From positions 8,712,501-8,776,500 of the forward strand of contig NC_092578.1 of the NCBI RefSeq assembly GCF_037975245.1: DNA of 64,000 bases. Reading direction: 5' to 3'. The notes under the pieces were generated by a model. The model was not told where the DNA came from and ran no database searches. It was given only the letters and a program-made list of their open reading frames with translations. This stretch comes from Apostichopus japonicus (Eukaryota; Echinodermata; Holothuroidea; Aspidochirotida; Stichopodidae). Positions 1-23,476 of the stretch are shown piece by piece; within the stretch, counting starts at the first letter, position 1, and every line of letters begins with the position of its first letter. The translations under genes and the position numbers were made by a program.

Positions 1-800
1 TGTACAAGGTCAACAACTCTTGGAAAGGATTTGACCTAGACCTAAAAGGACTTATATCCACACTCGGCAAAAATCAGTTCCCCTCTCACTTAATTGACAA
101 AGTTGTGAAATCGTATTTACAAAACAAGGTGTCACCGGAAAATATCATTGACCCGGTTTCTCACAATACCAGATTTTACAAGCTCCCGTACATTGGTAAT
201 TTCTCTGGTCATGCTCAGAACAAAGTTAGACAGTTGATCAAATCGCATTGTACAGACATTGATGTCAAATTAGTGTTTATCTCATTTAAAGTTCGAAATA
301 TGTGTGTAGTAAAAGACATGATTCCATCATACCTTAAATCTCGTGTGGTCTATAAATTCATCTGCACAAGCTGTAATGCTTGTTATATAGGGGAAACCCA
401 TGGCACCTTTCTACACGGATTTCTGAGCATCTAAAAACCGATAAGAATTCACATATTTACAAACACTTAGCTAAATTTCCCAACTGTGAGCGGCTATATG
501 TGACAACAACTCATTCAAAATTATCGACCCCGCTCCCACTAAACTCCAGCTTAGGATCAAAGAAAGTCTACATATCAATTGGGATAAACCTAATCTCAAC
601 AAACAGCTTGACTGTCCAGTGTTATCTATGATGAGTTAATCTACTTTTCCTTGTGTGTTATTGCTAGTGTACATTTGTCTGCTATTACTTGTTCATTTTG
701 CGTCTGTAACCTGATGATGAAAGTCGCTACTTTCGAAACATTTCGTTCTTTTTGTATCAATTTTGGAAATAGATGTATAAGTTAAAGTCTGTGGTGTTTT
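1..800 (+). mobile_element. Penelope-like retroelement 3' fragment with GIY-YIG endonuclease remnant (copy 1)
   Basis: The translation holds the end of a Penelope-like reverse transcriptase and then a GIY-YIG-type endonuclease start ([10 protein letters not shown] followed by ACYIGET), typical of Penelope-like elements. The frame breaks near position 395-430: the continuation ([19 protein letters not shown]) lies in another frame, so the copy is dead. About 200 bp past the ORF lies a hammerhead-like hairpin (711-745), then A/T-rich sequence. The same fragment, with more 5' sequence, lies at about 29655-30655. Family assignment rests on the GIY-YIG motif; the subfamily is not determined. Confidence 0.75.
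711..745 (+). ncRNA. Hammerhead-ribozyme-like motif in Penelope 3' region (copy 1)
   Basis: A CTGATGA box is followed by a perfect 6-bp hairpin (GAAAGT/ACTTTC, loop CGCT) and then GAAAC. This is the order of the hammerhead catalytic core. An unpaired T sits between CTGATGA and the stem. Here stem III is mutated (ACATTTC), whereas the paralog at 30555 has the palindromic ACATGTC. Stem I is weak, so this copy is probably inactive. Confidence 0.5.
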
Positions 801-812
801 CAATTTTTTTTA

Positions 813-894
<82 letters not shown>

Positions 895-907
895 TATCAT
901 ATAGGCC

Positions 908-942
<35 letters not shown>

Positions 943-958
943 ACATATAATATATGCA
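800..958. repeat. (TA)n microsatellite
   Basis: Nearly pure TA dinucleotides with short interruptions, including a TCATATAGGCCTATA piece also present in copy 2. In copy 2 the matching stretch carries a SINE insertion (30799-31066). Confidence 0.9.
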
Positions 959-1014
959 CATATGTAAATGTGTTCATCTTAAAATGCAGCTTATTTCTTA
1001 AATTTTTCCAACAG

Positions 1015-13028
<12,014 letters not shown>

Positions 13029-14345
13029 TAAATAAGTGGGATGATGATCAGATGAAGCATCTTTCTTTCAAAAGAATGGAAATTAACATTTACAGATTTT
13101 CCAGGATGGTCATACATCCACTCTTATCACGCATGTTCTATTATTATTATTATAATTACTATTATTATTATAATTATTATTATTATTATAATTATTATTA
13201 TTATCAGCATTATTTCTATCATTATTATTAATGTCATCGTCATCGTCATCTTAATTATTATGAAAAAAAGAAACAAAACTTGTAGAATGGTATAGTCATA
13301 AAGGAAGAAATACAACAGAGAAGAAAAGCAAAAACATCGCCATCTTGAAAATTCTAAATCAACTTCATCAATGTATATAATTGCAATGTCCATTTATAAT
13401 TTATAGTGTATTACTTATTACAGTGTTAGCCTATATCACGAATATATATTCAAAGTTATTGGTGAAAGGGTCCTTGTTTTGGTTTTATTGATTAATTGCT
13501 CTTTGTTATTGAAGTAAATAATTACAATGTAATTGCTAAATGTACACAATCTATATTGGTCCACGGACCGCTGGATTCAGCGATTGTAAATACAAGTAAA
13601 TCCACTTGTTCTTGAAATTATTTTCTTCAGAAAAGGACGTGCATGCGATTATGTAACTTTGGCTTTCCCAGCTGGAGGTTTTGTACCTACAATCATTCTT
13701 CATGACCATGTAGCGTATATTATTAATGGGTTTGATTAATTTTGCTATGTAACTTTTGTTTCTTTGGTTTCATTTGCTACCCATGTGATACATCTTCTTT
13801 TAAGGCAGTTTACAAATATATATGTGATATTCTACTATGAAATTAGCATATTTCTTGTGTGATATTAATACAACCATTGTATTTGTTTATTTCATATTTA
13901 GAGGATGGAAATATACAAAAGTTGATTGTCGATATGACATAGTCAAAATAAAAGAAAGAAACATTTGGGTAAGGTTTCTATAAGTGCTTAGGGTTTCAAG
14001 ATGTTCACGTTAAGACCCCCCCCACCCCCCGTCTCACTTCCGTTTTTATGGGCTTAGAGCCCTTATGGAGGGCCCCTGAAGAACCTTTTCCCTTACTTAT
14101 GTTAGCTTAGAAATGTTTTATTAAATATGTGCAATCCCAGAACACCAACATTTATGATAAGCGTCCACACAATAATCTAAGCAATTTTGTTTTTTCAGTA
14201 AAGTTACATTAACAGGGCTTTGAAAGCCCTCAAGCTGGGCTCAGGAACCTGCCCGTCATTTAGCATTCCTGTGTTTAGACGCATCCTAAAATATGGCACT
14301 TAGTTATCCCCCCCCCCCCCACCTCCTCCACACCCTACCCGTTCC
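13029..14345. other. 3' UTR and downstream sequence, copy 1
   Basis: Contains an (ATT)n tract (13138-13205) that reads as poly-Ile on the minus strand and is not coding. A small hairpin GGGCTTTGAAAGCCC lies near 14216-14231. Otherwise AT-rich with no ORF of note. Confidence 0.6.
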
Positions 14346-14349
14346 TTAG

Positions 14350-15390
14350 AGAAGCAACGTGACGCCGATGTTTTTAAATATATCAAATTATCGAATTGAA
14401 CTGCTAATGTAGATTTTTTCATTTATAAGGACAAAAGCTAGAGCAACAAAAAAAAAAGAAAATTTTTCCACCTGTAATTTCATATATTTAACAGAACAAA
14501 AACCATAGACGAAAAACAATTTACCTTAGTTTTAATATTGACAAATTTATATATGTCACTGATATTGTGAACATTTTGTTTGAGGCCAAGAAATTCATGT
14601 TTTCCCCCAACGTTGATTATTTGTATTACGTGTATAAGGACCTGGCCGATGGTCTGTGTGCTAATGGTCCAACCATATACTAGGATGAACCTCTGATGTT
14701 GAAGGGGTTATATCTCAATATGAAAAATAGCATACAAATGATACAGAAATGAAACCTGCTCTTATAAATTTATTATCTCTCTGTAAACTGTGTAGGTGAC
14801 AGTTCCCTGGAAAGGTGGACGTTCCTAAATCTACCATGGTTTGATTTTAGCGTTTGAACACTTAATGATAATAATACTAATATAACAACAACAATAACGA
14901 CGACGGCGGCGATGAATATGTTGTAATTGCGATTGTAATTACCCGTTTTCGGTAGTGCAATGTCCTGGTCCTCCATTCACTTTGAGTAGCAACGTGACGC
15001 CGATATAACAAAGGTCTTTGTATATTCGTTTCCATTGTTCGGATGGCATTGCTAATGTAGATTCTTTTCATTTATAAGGACAACAGCCAGAGCAAAACAA
15101 ATAACAAAAACATTTCCCCAGGTAATGTCATATATTAAACATTCAAAAACCATAGACGAAAAACAAGATACCTTAGTTTTAATATTGACAAATTTATATA
15201 TCTATATATATATATATATCACTGATATTGTGAACATTTATTTGAGGCCAAGAAAATCATGTTTTCCCCCAACGATGACGTTTGTATTACGTGTATAAGG
15301 AACTGGCTTGATTGTATGTGTGCTACTGGTCCAACCATATTCTAGGATGAACCTCTGATGTTGAACGGGTTATTTCTCAATATACCAAAA
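14350..15390. repeat. Tandem duplication, unit about 640 bp
   Basis: GCAACGTGACGCCGAT occurs near 14354 and again near 14989. After each come matching stretches (GCTAATGTAGATT, ATTTATAAGGACAA, CTTAGTTTTAATATTGAC, GGATGAACCTCTGATGTTGA). The two units differ by many substitutions. Copy 2 carries both (about 42588-43620). Confidence 0.7.
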
Positions 15391-15419
15391 AATATCATAC
15401 AAATGATGCAGAAATGTAC

Positions 15420-15681
15420 AATTAATTAAACAGGTAAGTCTTTAGTTTTTTTTTAACAGTGCAACAGAATTAGAATTACGTATATGAGAGGGAAGAGAGT
15501 TCCACAACACAGGACCTGCACTGGAAAAGGCGCCCTCACCCACCCGTTTCTTAGAAGATGACGTACGAAGCAGGGTCCCATCCATTGCAGACCTGGTAAC
15601 AGGACCAGATAATGGTGCGGTTTTTCGCTGAAGCATGTTAGAGAGATAAGCCGGGGCTGCACGATTCATACATTTATACAC
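15420..15681 (-). mobile_element. CR1/jockey-like LINE C-terminal fragment, copy 1
   Basis: Minus-strand peptide with MYKCMNRAAPAYLSNML, then GEGAFSSAGPVLWNSLP and KTYLFN. This is the characteristic C-terminal tail after LINE reverse transcriptase domains (YKC.N..AP.YLS, R..F...GP.LWNSLP, K..LF). Same fragment in copy 2 at 43647-43907. Confidence 0.75.
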
Positions 15682-16258
15682 ATAAAGACATAATTAAAAA
15701 TGGATTCTTTCACGGATAAGTAACCAATGCAGGGCACGTAGAAGAGGTTTTGGGCTATCTAACCTAGCTGCCGTATAACAGTATCTTTATTATACGCTGT
15801 AGATTTTCAATCAAAGAGATTGAAATAAAGTTTGATGAATTAAATTGAGTTGGAAAATAGTACAAATGATAGGTGAGGCTATGTGCATGAGTTCCTGGAA
15901 TGCGATTCCAATATAGGAGGGGTAGGGGGATGGGGTCTGTGGATCCTCCTTCCCCAAAAGTTGTATTCTGAGGCGTATTTATACTATACAAATTAAGTTA
16001 TAATTAGGTCTTAACGCACAGTTTAAATATTCTTTTGAATTAAAACTAAAATCCCTGACTGACTGCCTGATACGTGTAAATTTTCCTCCACTTGAAGTAT
16101 GACCATCCTGGACAATCTGAAAATGTTAAAATTTCCATTTTTTCGGAATTAAAAGATGGATGCTCCATATCATCATCACCCCAGTGATTTATTAGGTCAC
16201 ATAAGTCAAGAAAGGTCCCTAAACATTCTGTAAGAAGAGAGAAGGAATAACAGGAAGG
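15682..16258. other. Downstream sequence to the gap, with LINE 3' tail
   Basis: A plus-strand LINE-like terminus (GAGATTGAAATAAAG, then TGATGAATTAAATTGA) at about 15818-15855 resembles the one at 50066-50110. The rest shows no gene. The stretch matches copy 2 up to the assembly gap. Confidence 0.5.
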
Positions 16259-16358
16259 NNNNNNNNNNNNNNNNNNNNNNNNNNNNNNNNNNNNNNNNNN
16301 NNNNNNNNNNNNNNNNNNNNNNNNNNNNNNNNNNNNNNNNNNNNNNNNNNNNNNNNNN
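16259..16358. other. Assembly gap (100 N)
   Basis: Exactly 100 undetermined bases, a standard placeholder length, between nuclear copy 1 DNA and mitochondrial DNA. The adjacency across it is therefore not sequence-proven. Confidence 0.99.
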
Positions 16359-17051
16359 TAGTGTGATTTCATTTAGGCACAATAACCTTATTCATAATAG
16401 GAATGCTAGCAACAACAGTGACAGCAATAAGATGATGACGAGATGTCGTCCGGGAAGCTACATTTCAGGGACACCACACTCTGGTAGTTATTAAAGGCTT
16501 ACGATACGGAATGATATTATTCATAACATCAGAAGTTTGCTTTTTCTTTGCCTTTTTCTGAGCATTCTTTCACAGAAGACTGGCACCCACAGTAGAAATA
16601 GGGGTTTCATGACCTCCCACAGGAATTGACGCGCTGAAACCATTTCTAGTCCCCTTACTAAAAACAGCAGTATTACTATCCTCAGGAGCCACTATAACTT
16701 GGGCTCACCATAGAATAATAGAGAAAAATCGAGGGGAAGCGGTGCAAGCACTAGGGTTAACCGTAATTCTAGGACTGTACTTCACAGCTCTACAGGCATG
16801 AGAATATCTAGATGCCCCCTTTACTATTGCCGACAGAGTATATGGTTCTACCTTCTTTGTAGCAACCGGATTCCACGGGTTGCATGTAATAATAGGAACC
16901 ACCTTTCTAGCCGTATGTTTTTTTTCGGTTACTAAGCCACCATTTCTCTAACCACCACCACTTTGGATTTGAAGCCGCTGCATGATACTGACACTTCGTA
17001 GACGTAGTTTGGCTTTTCTTATATGTGTGCATCTACTGATGAGGATCATAA
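16359..17051 (+). CDS. COX3: Mitochondrial cytochrome c oxidase subunit III (5'-truncated, one frameshift)
   Basis: Read with the echinoderm mitochondrial code it gives [39 protein letters not shown] and a [20 protein letters not shown] end, then TAA at 17049. The N-terminus is lost in the gap. One extra C near 16940-16945 (AAGCCACCAT for the expected AAGCACCAT) shifts the frame before the last ~35 residues. Inner-membrane complex IV subunit by family. Confidence 0.9.
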
Positions 17052-17052
17052 G

Positions 17053-17120
17053 AGGAGGAGGGAATTAAACCCTCGTCATTTGATTTCAAGTCAAGCGCAA
17101 AAACATTCTGCCACTCCTCC
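17053..17120 (-). tRNA. trnS2: Mitochondrial tRNA-Ser (UCN), anticodon TGA
   Basis: On the minus strand, GGAGGAG pairs with CTCCTCC in the acceptor, with anticodon TGA in CTTGAAATC. It lies between COX3 and ND3 on the opposite strand, the expected echinoderm position. Confidence 0.85.
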
Positions 17121-17146
17121 CTTTATATTAATAAGAAATAACAAAA

Positions 17147-17492
17147 ATGAAATTTCTAGTTTTTCTGACTATAGCCATTATACTATCAAGTCTCCTATTA
17201 ATTGTAGGACACTTCCTTCCCAGACGATCTTTAGAATTAGAAAAGAGGTCCCCTTATGAATGCGGATTCGACCCAATAAAATCAGCGCGTCTTCCGTTCT
17301 CCTTTCGGTTTTTCTTAGTAGCCATACTGTTTTTTAATATTCGACTTAGAAATAGCGCTATTATTTCCAATAATACCCGCCTCTAGTAAAAATATATCTA
17401 TACTTCTTCCTCTATCTTCAGTATTTTTAATAATACTGGCAGCGGGACTAGCATATGAATGACAGCAAGGAGGCCTAGAATGGGCAGAATAA
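17147..17492 (+). CDS. ND3: Mitochondrial NADH dehydrogenase subunit 3 (one frameshift)
   Basis: Starts MKFLVFLT, includes the conserved PYECGFDP motif and [12 protein letters not shown]. An extra T in a T6 run near 17330-17336 breaks the frame. Beyond it the correct frame gives [11 protein letters not shown] and ends [13 protein letters not shown] before TAA (17490-17492). Complex I core membrane subunit. Confidence 0.9.
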
Positions 17493-17496
17493 ATAA

Positions 17497-18868
17497 ATGT
17501 TAACATTATTAAGAGTCTCGATTTCTACAATTGTTTTAATTAAAGTAAAGAAGTGAAAATGGAATGCTCTGTTCGTGGCCCTAGCCATGATGACCTTTCT
17601 TTCGATAACAACAGTGAAAAACAGAGGAAGAGCAAGTTGGTCGTTTCTTAGGCACAGCCTAGCGGTGGACTCACTATCAGCCCCCTTGATAATCCTTAGA
17701 TGTTGACTAGCACCTCTATGTTTTCTGGCGCAGAAAGTCGTCAAGGGAAAAAGAGGAAGACTTCAAAAAGGATTTCTGGCACTCACCTGCTCTATTATAT
17801 TCTTTCTTCTTCTAACGTTTTCCTCGCTAAAAATTCTCTCGTTTTTCATATGTTTTGAAGCAACCCTAATTCCTACCTTAGTTTTAATAACACGGTGAGG
17901 AGCAAAAGTAGAACGTCTTCAAGCTGGGACATACTTTCTTTTCTACACGTTGTTTGGCTCTCTTCCCCTTCTAGTATCCATTGTACTTATAAGCCAAACT
18001 ACGTCCACATTGATGATACCCATATCCGAGATAGTAACATTACAGGGTAAAACCTTTTTCAGAATAAAAATATGGTGAATAATAACTATTGTGGCTTTCC
18101 TAGTAAAGATGCCAGTATACGGATTTCACCTGTGATTACCGAAGGCTCACGTAGAAGCACCGGTAGCAGGTTCCATGATACTGGCTGCAATTTTACTAAA
18201 GTTAGGTGGTTACGGTATAATACGAATGAAAGCTTACTTCCCAGACGTAACCACACTATCAGCCATCCTAACAGTTATATGTTGCTGAGGAGCCTTAATA
18301 ACAAGCATCCTATGTACACGACAGACAGACCTTAAGGCCTTGATAGCGTACTCGTCAGTTGGCCATATGAGTCTAGTAGCAGCTGGTACAATAGTATTTT
18401 CGGACTGAACAATAAGGGGAGCTATAATGTTAATGATAGCTCACGGATTAGTTTCCTCAGCTTTGTTTGCCCTAGCCAAAATTTTATATGAACGAACCAC
18501 ACACACGGAAAATTTTTATTACGCGAGGATTTAAGATGATTACAGTGCTCTTACCTTTCTGATGATTAATAAGGTGTGCAGCGAAACTCGGCCTACCACC
18601 TCTACCAAAACTTATAGGAGAACTCTACATAATAACAGGTATTATAAGGTGATCTATATTCTTAGCTCCAATATTAGGAGTAGCTACTGTATTTGGAGCA
18701 ATCTACTCTTTACTTATCTACCAAAAAACAAAAACACAAAGAATTGTATTATCTTCCATGAGTTTCAATGAAATAAGCCCTCGGGAACACATTTTGATTC
18801 TCTTCCATCTTCTTCCCCTACTCTCTATAATAGTGGCGCCAAAATCATGTATGGTATGATCTAAATAG
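17497..18868 (+). CDS. ND4: Mitochondrial NADH dehydrogenase subunit 4 (one frameshift)
   Basis: ATG at 17497. The mitochondrial-code reading shows the ND4 landmarks [35 protein letters not shown] and [14 protein letters not shown]. One extra base near 18498-18506 (an ACACAC run) shifts the frame before the C-terminal third, which then continues to a TAG overlapping trnH, or to an incomplete stop. Complex I subunit. Confidence 0.9.
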
Positions 18869-18926
18869 TTTAGAAAAACACTAATTTGTGGCATTAGAGA
18901 CGGCATATTGTTTTGCCTTTAGATCC
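18858..18926 (+). tRNA. trnH: Mitochondrial tRNA-His, anticodon GTG
   Basis: Acceptor GATCTAA pairs perfectly with TTAGATC. Anticodon GTG in TTTGTGGC. Position after ND4 is as expected. Confidence 0.85.
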
Positions 18927-18993
18927 GAATCCTATGTGAATATTCTTGGCCTGCTAAGCCAAAGAATTTGTGGTTTAACTCCATGAAGGACTC
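18927..18993 (+). tRNA. trnS1: Mitochondrial tRNA-Ser (AGY), anticodon GCT
   Basis: Anticodon stem GGCCTGCTAAGCC carries GCT. Acceptor GAATCCT/AGGACTC has one mismatch. Reduced D-arm as usual for this tRNA. Directly followed by the ND5 start. Confidence 0.8.
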
Positions 18994-18994
18994 G

Positions 18995-20831
18995 ATGTTT
19001 TTCTCTCCAGGAACTGTTAATTCTAGTATTACCCTGACAATATTTATTATCCTACTAATAGCTTCATTTTTCTCGGCAAAGAGACTCAAGAAAAACAGCT
19101 TGCGAAAACTAAACGAGGCTAAAATAGCTCTTACGACTATGAAGGTTCTTGTTTTGCTATCATTGTTAAAATTGACTATTTTTATATTAGAGGCGGAGAA
19201 CCTTCTGTTTCTTCTGTTTTTCCATGGCTGAACACGGGTAAACTCAAATCTTTTCTGTCCATAAAAATAGACAGAAAGTTTATATTCTTTTCATCGGCCG
19301 CTTTATTAGTAACATGGTCTATAATAGAATTCTCTATATACTACATGAGAGCTGACCCAAACGGAAAAAACTTTTTCCGTTTACTAATGATTTTTCTTCT
19401 AAAAATGTTGATTTTAACGTCGGCCAAAAATATTTTCTTGTTTTTTGTAGGCTGAGAAGGAGTCGGGTTTTTTGTCTTTTTTACTAATAAGGTGGTGATC
19501 TACTCGAACGGATGCGAAAGCCTCCGCTCTTCAGGCTATAGTATACAAACGGATAGGAGATATTGGAATTATAGTCGTGATATCTGGGCTACTAATAAAA
19601 ACAAGAAGTTGAGATATAAAAAGTCTGTCCACGAAAAAAATTAGTGGATTTTGAGTATCTGCCATTTTGTTTACCTCTCTAATAGGAGCTATAGGGAAGT
19701 CAGCCCAGTTTGGGCTTCATCCGTGGCTACCAGCTGCAATGGAAGGGCCAACCCCAGTATCAGCCTTACTACACAGGTCAACAATGGTAGTGGCCGGTGT
19801 TTTTCTTCTAATTCGAATGACGACAATTATTACACCCTCTGAAACTTTTTTAAATATAACTCTGATTATAGGGGCCTTAACGGCTATTTTTGCGGCAACC
19901 TCAGCGTTTCAACAACATGATATTAAGAAGATAATAGCCTATTCTACAACAAGTCAGCTAGGTCTAATGGTTGTGTCTATAGGATTAGGTAAACCTAAAG
20001 TTGCCTTGTTTCATATATGCACCCATGCTTTCTTTAAGGCAATGCTGTTTTTGTGCTCGGGAAGAATTATACACAGACATAAAAAAGAACAAGATCTTCG
20101 AAAGATGTCTAAAATAAGGGAAAGCCTTCCCATAACCTCAAGATGTTTGTTTTTAGGGAGAATAGCTTTAATGGGAGTACCTTTTCTAAGAGGGTTTTAC
20201 TCTAAGGACCTTATTTTGGAATTAGTTGTAGAAAAACCAAGAAACTTAATATCGTTTTCTCTAGCCATTATAGCCACGTTTTTGACAGCAGCTTATAGCT
20301 TCCGAATAATAACGTTCTGCTTCCTCAAAAACTCAAGAAAAACCCCCTATAAAACCTATGAAAGAGGAGAAACCAAAACTTGTATTCCCTTTAGTACGAC
20401 TAGCCATGGGGGCTATTTTTGCTGGATGGTTAATAGGCGCTTGACTCCTCAACCTCCCAAGACTATTCCCCATCGGTATAGTTAAGGCTATGCCACTAAT
20501 TGTAACAGTAATTGGTGCTACCATAGTAAGATCTCTTATATTATCTAACAAAAGTAAAACAACCGCGAAAACTTTTTTCAGGAAGACGTGATTTTATACT
20601 TCTACATCACACATAATTTCAAGAAGTATAACAAAAGCCACTGCCTTAACCCTAACCACTCGAGCCCTAGATCGAGGTTGAAGAGAAACGGCAGGTGGAC
20701 AAGGGATGTTTGCAGTTAAAAGGGACCTAACAAAGGCACAACAAATAACTCAAACAGGTTATATAAAGCAGTACCTTTTATCTATATCTCTTATTGTAGT
20801 ATGCATTCTAACAACAGCAATGATTATATAA
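18995..20831 (+). CDS. ND5: Mitochondrial NADH dehydrogenase subunit 5 (three frameshifts)
   Basis: ATG at 18995, TAA at 20829-20831. Recognisable blocks include [49 protein letters not shown] and [10 protein letters not shown] base is missing near 19230 (after HGW), one is extra near 19466-19475 (T runs), restoring frame, and one is extra near 20342 (C5 run). No in-frame nonsense codon is seen otherwise. Complex I proton-pumping subunit. Confidence 0.9.
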
Positions 20832-20849
20832 CACATGTAATGATGAGTA

Positions 20850-21338
20850 CTACAAAGCTCGAAGTGCTAAAAGAGAAGAGCCATAAGAAACTACCAAAGC
20901 CACAATCAAGACCACTAAAAGAGCCAACCCTCCTACAAGCAAGTAAGCTCCCCCATAATCGTATAATACAGAAAGAGAAGATAAATCTTTTAAAGGGGAA
21001 AGAAGATTAAACAAGGTTCTTGATTCTAGGAAGTCCTCAAATATAAAAAGGACCCAGAAAGACAGCAACAAAAAAAGCAACACTACCTCCCCCAAATTAC
21101 TAACCATTGGATACCGATCGGCAGATAAAGCACTAGAATACACGAAGACCACAAGCATACCACCCATATAAATCAAAAGTAAAAGAAGTGCTAAAAATGT
21201 TAAACCAAGAGAAGTTAAAACCACACACCCGAATAGAGACCTTATCATTAAACCCAAAGCCGCATAGTAAGGTGAAAGACTGTAAAAAACTAAAGTACTA
21301 CCTAACAACAAAAGCAACATGAACAAGTAAAACACCAT
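20850..21338 (-). CDS. ND6: Mitochondrial NADH dehydrogenase subunit 6
   Basis: Intact 162-residue minus-strand frame, very hydrophobic, with the ND6 hallmark LLLLIYMGGMLVVFVYS and SLFGCVV. Located between ND5 and CYTB on the opposite strand, as in echinoderms. Complex I subunit. Confidence 0.92.
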   Translation of the reverse strand: MVFYLFMLLLLLGSTLVFYSLSPYYAALGLMIRSLFGCVVLTSLGLTFLALLLLLIYMGGMLVVFVYSSALSADRYPMVSNLGEVVLLFLLLSFWVLFIFEDFLESRTLFNLLSPLKDLSSLSVLYDYGGAYLLVGGLALLVVLIVALVVSYGSSLLALRAL

Positions 21339-21346
21339 TTATATAA

Positions 21347-22498
21347 ATGACAGGACCGCTACGAAAGAGGCACCCTCTTTTTCGAATACTAAAAGGATCT
21401 TTGGTGGACCTTCCGGCCCCAAGAAAACTTTCCGTATGATGAAAATTTGGATCTCTTTTAAGACTATGTTTAATAGTACAACTAATCACCGGGATATTTT
21501 TGGCTATGCACTACACCGCTGATATTTCCCTAGCTTTCTCGTCAGTAAGACACATATGCCGAGACGTAAAATATGGATGACTCCTTCGAAATATTCACGC
21601 AAAAAGAGCTTCCTTCTTCTTTATTTGTCTTTACTGCCACATAGGACGAGGTATATACTACGGATCCTACGTAAAACAGGAAACGTGAAACATAGGAGTT
21701 ATATTGTTTTTAATAACGATGGTTACTGCTTTCGTAGGATACGTATTGCCTTGAGGTCAAATGTCTTTCTGAGCCGCAACAGTAATTACAAAACTTCTAT
21801 CAGCTGTACCTTATATAGGGGAGATGTTAGTGCAATGAGTATGGGGAGGGTTTTCTGTAGACAAAGCTACACTGACTCGATTCTTTACCTTTCACTTCCT
21901 TTTCCCTTTTATTATAGCAGCTTTATCAATTATACACCTACTATTTTTACATCAGACAGGCTCCAAAAACCCAACAGGCTTAGACAGTAAATATGATAAG
22001 GCCCCATTTCACGTTTACTTCTCAACTAAGGATCTTGTAGGATTTTTAGTTCTGTTGGCAGGGATTCTTACACTTGCTCTTTTAGCTCCAACAGCTTTAA
22101 AAGACCCAGAGAACTTTATCCCTGCCAACCCGCTAGTAACGCCTACCCACATCCAGCCAGAGTGATATTTCCTCTTTGCTTACGCAATACTCCGCTCTAT
22201 CCCTAAAAAGCTAGGAGGGGTTATCGCGTTACTAGCAGCTGTATTAGTATGATTTTTAGTCCCGATTCTTCACACCTCATGAAAACAAGCTTCGACATTT
22301 CGACCACTAAGACAAGTCACGTTTTGAATTCTAGCTGCAACTTTTATTATTTTGACATGAATAGGGAGACAACCTGTTGAGGAACCGTATATAATAATAG
22401 GGCAGGTAGCCTCTGTACTTTATTTCTCTATATTTGTTTTTTCTCTTCCCGGGAATAGCAGTAATAGAAAAAAAGCTTCTGTTACGATATTAGAGTAG
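21347..22498 (+). CDS. CYTB: Mitochondrial cytochrome b, intact in echinoderm code
   Basis: 384 codons including TAG, one uninterrupted frame with TGA as Trp. Landmarks: GYVLPWGQMSFW, LLSAVPYMG (Qo site), FTFHFLFPF with haem-ligand His, and the PTHIQPEWYFLFAYA block. The last bases overlap tRNA-Phe. Complex III haem protein of the inner membrane. Confidence 0.95.
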
Positions 22499-22559
22499 CT
22501 TAAGGCCAAAGCTTGGCGTTGAAAATGCCAGATCAAAGGTTGAACTCCTTTCTCTAATA
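22489..22559 (+). tRNA. trnF: Mitochondrial tRNA-Phe, anticodon GAA
   Basis: Acceptor ATTAGAG pairs with CTCTAAT. Anticodon loop GTTGAAAAT holds GAA. Its first bases overlap the CYTB stop by about 10 nt. Confidence 0.85.
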
Positions 22560-22985
22560 AAAGCTTGGTTCTAGCTTAAATTTTAGCTTTCTTCTATCTG
22601 CCACATGTAAGTTATTAAACGAACCAGCAAGAGGAGTTATAATGTGAAACCTTCTAACTCAATCTATAAGTTAAAATACCTAAAGAAGATATACCTTGCG
22701 ACTGCAGTGCTTAGTTTTATTAAATCTGGGAAACCAGGAAATAGATAAGAAGAAAAGGGATGGTCAATAACGTGCCAGCAACCGCGGTTACACGTTAATC
22801 CCCAGTTAAACCTCACCGGTTAAAGGAAGTAAAGCTCAGAAAACTAGCTATGAGTAAAAACTCAGCAGTAATAAGCTAAATAATAGAAAAATAGCTAGGA
22901 AAGCTCAACTGAAAAAGTGAGGAATAAACTGGAATTAGATACTCCACTATACTCACTAGTAAACCCTAAAACACCAGAGTATATG
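22560..22985 (+). rRNA. rrnS: Mitochondrial 12S (small subunit) rRNA, 3'-truncated
   Basis: Contains the universal GTGCCAGCAACCGCGGTTA block (about 22769-22788) and the AACTGGAATTAGATAC block (about 22927-22943). Only about half the gene is present. Similarity to rRNA is lost around 22985-23040, just before a (TA)n tract. The exact junction cannot be fixed by eye. Confidence 0.85.
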
Positions 22986-23059
22986 TTGATACTAGATGAG
23001 ACTAGTGGAACACTAGTAGTTGTAACTCGGAGTTTCACGCTTTATTGCGATCTTCAGAC

Positions 23060-23400
<341 letters not shown>

Positions 23401-23419
23401 TTTTTATATCTATGAACAG

Positions 23420-23476
23420 AATGAAACTTCGGCGGTGATTGGTGATTTGCTCTTTGGACATGTGTACCAAGTTAGG
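23420..23476 (+). CDS. RTK copy 2 exon: FN3 F-strand
   Basis: 57 bp, phase 0 to 0, between GAACAG and GTAAGT. Encodes [18 protein letters not shown], the L.x.Y.V.V pattern of an FN3 F strand. Confidence 0.75.

Noticed and set aside
13127-13393. Poly-isoleucine ORF
   Set aside because: (ATT)n repeat in the 3' UTR region.
16705-16902. Minus-strand and other standard-code ORFs within the mitochondrial block
   Set aside because: They are shadows of COX3, ND3, ND4, ND5 and CYTB read in the wrong code or strand.
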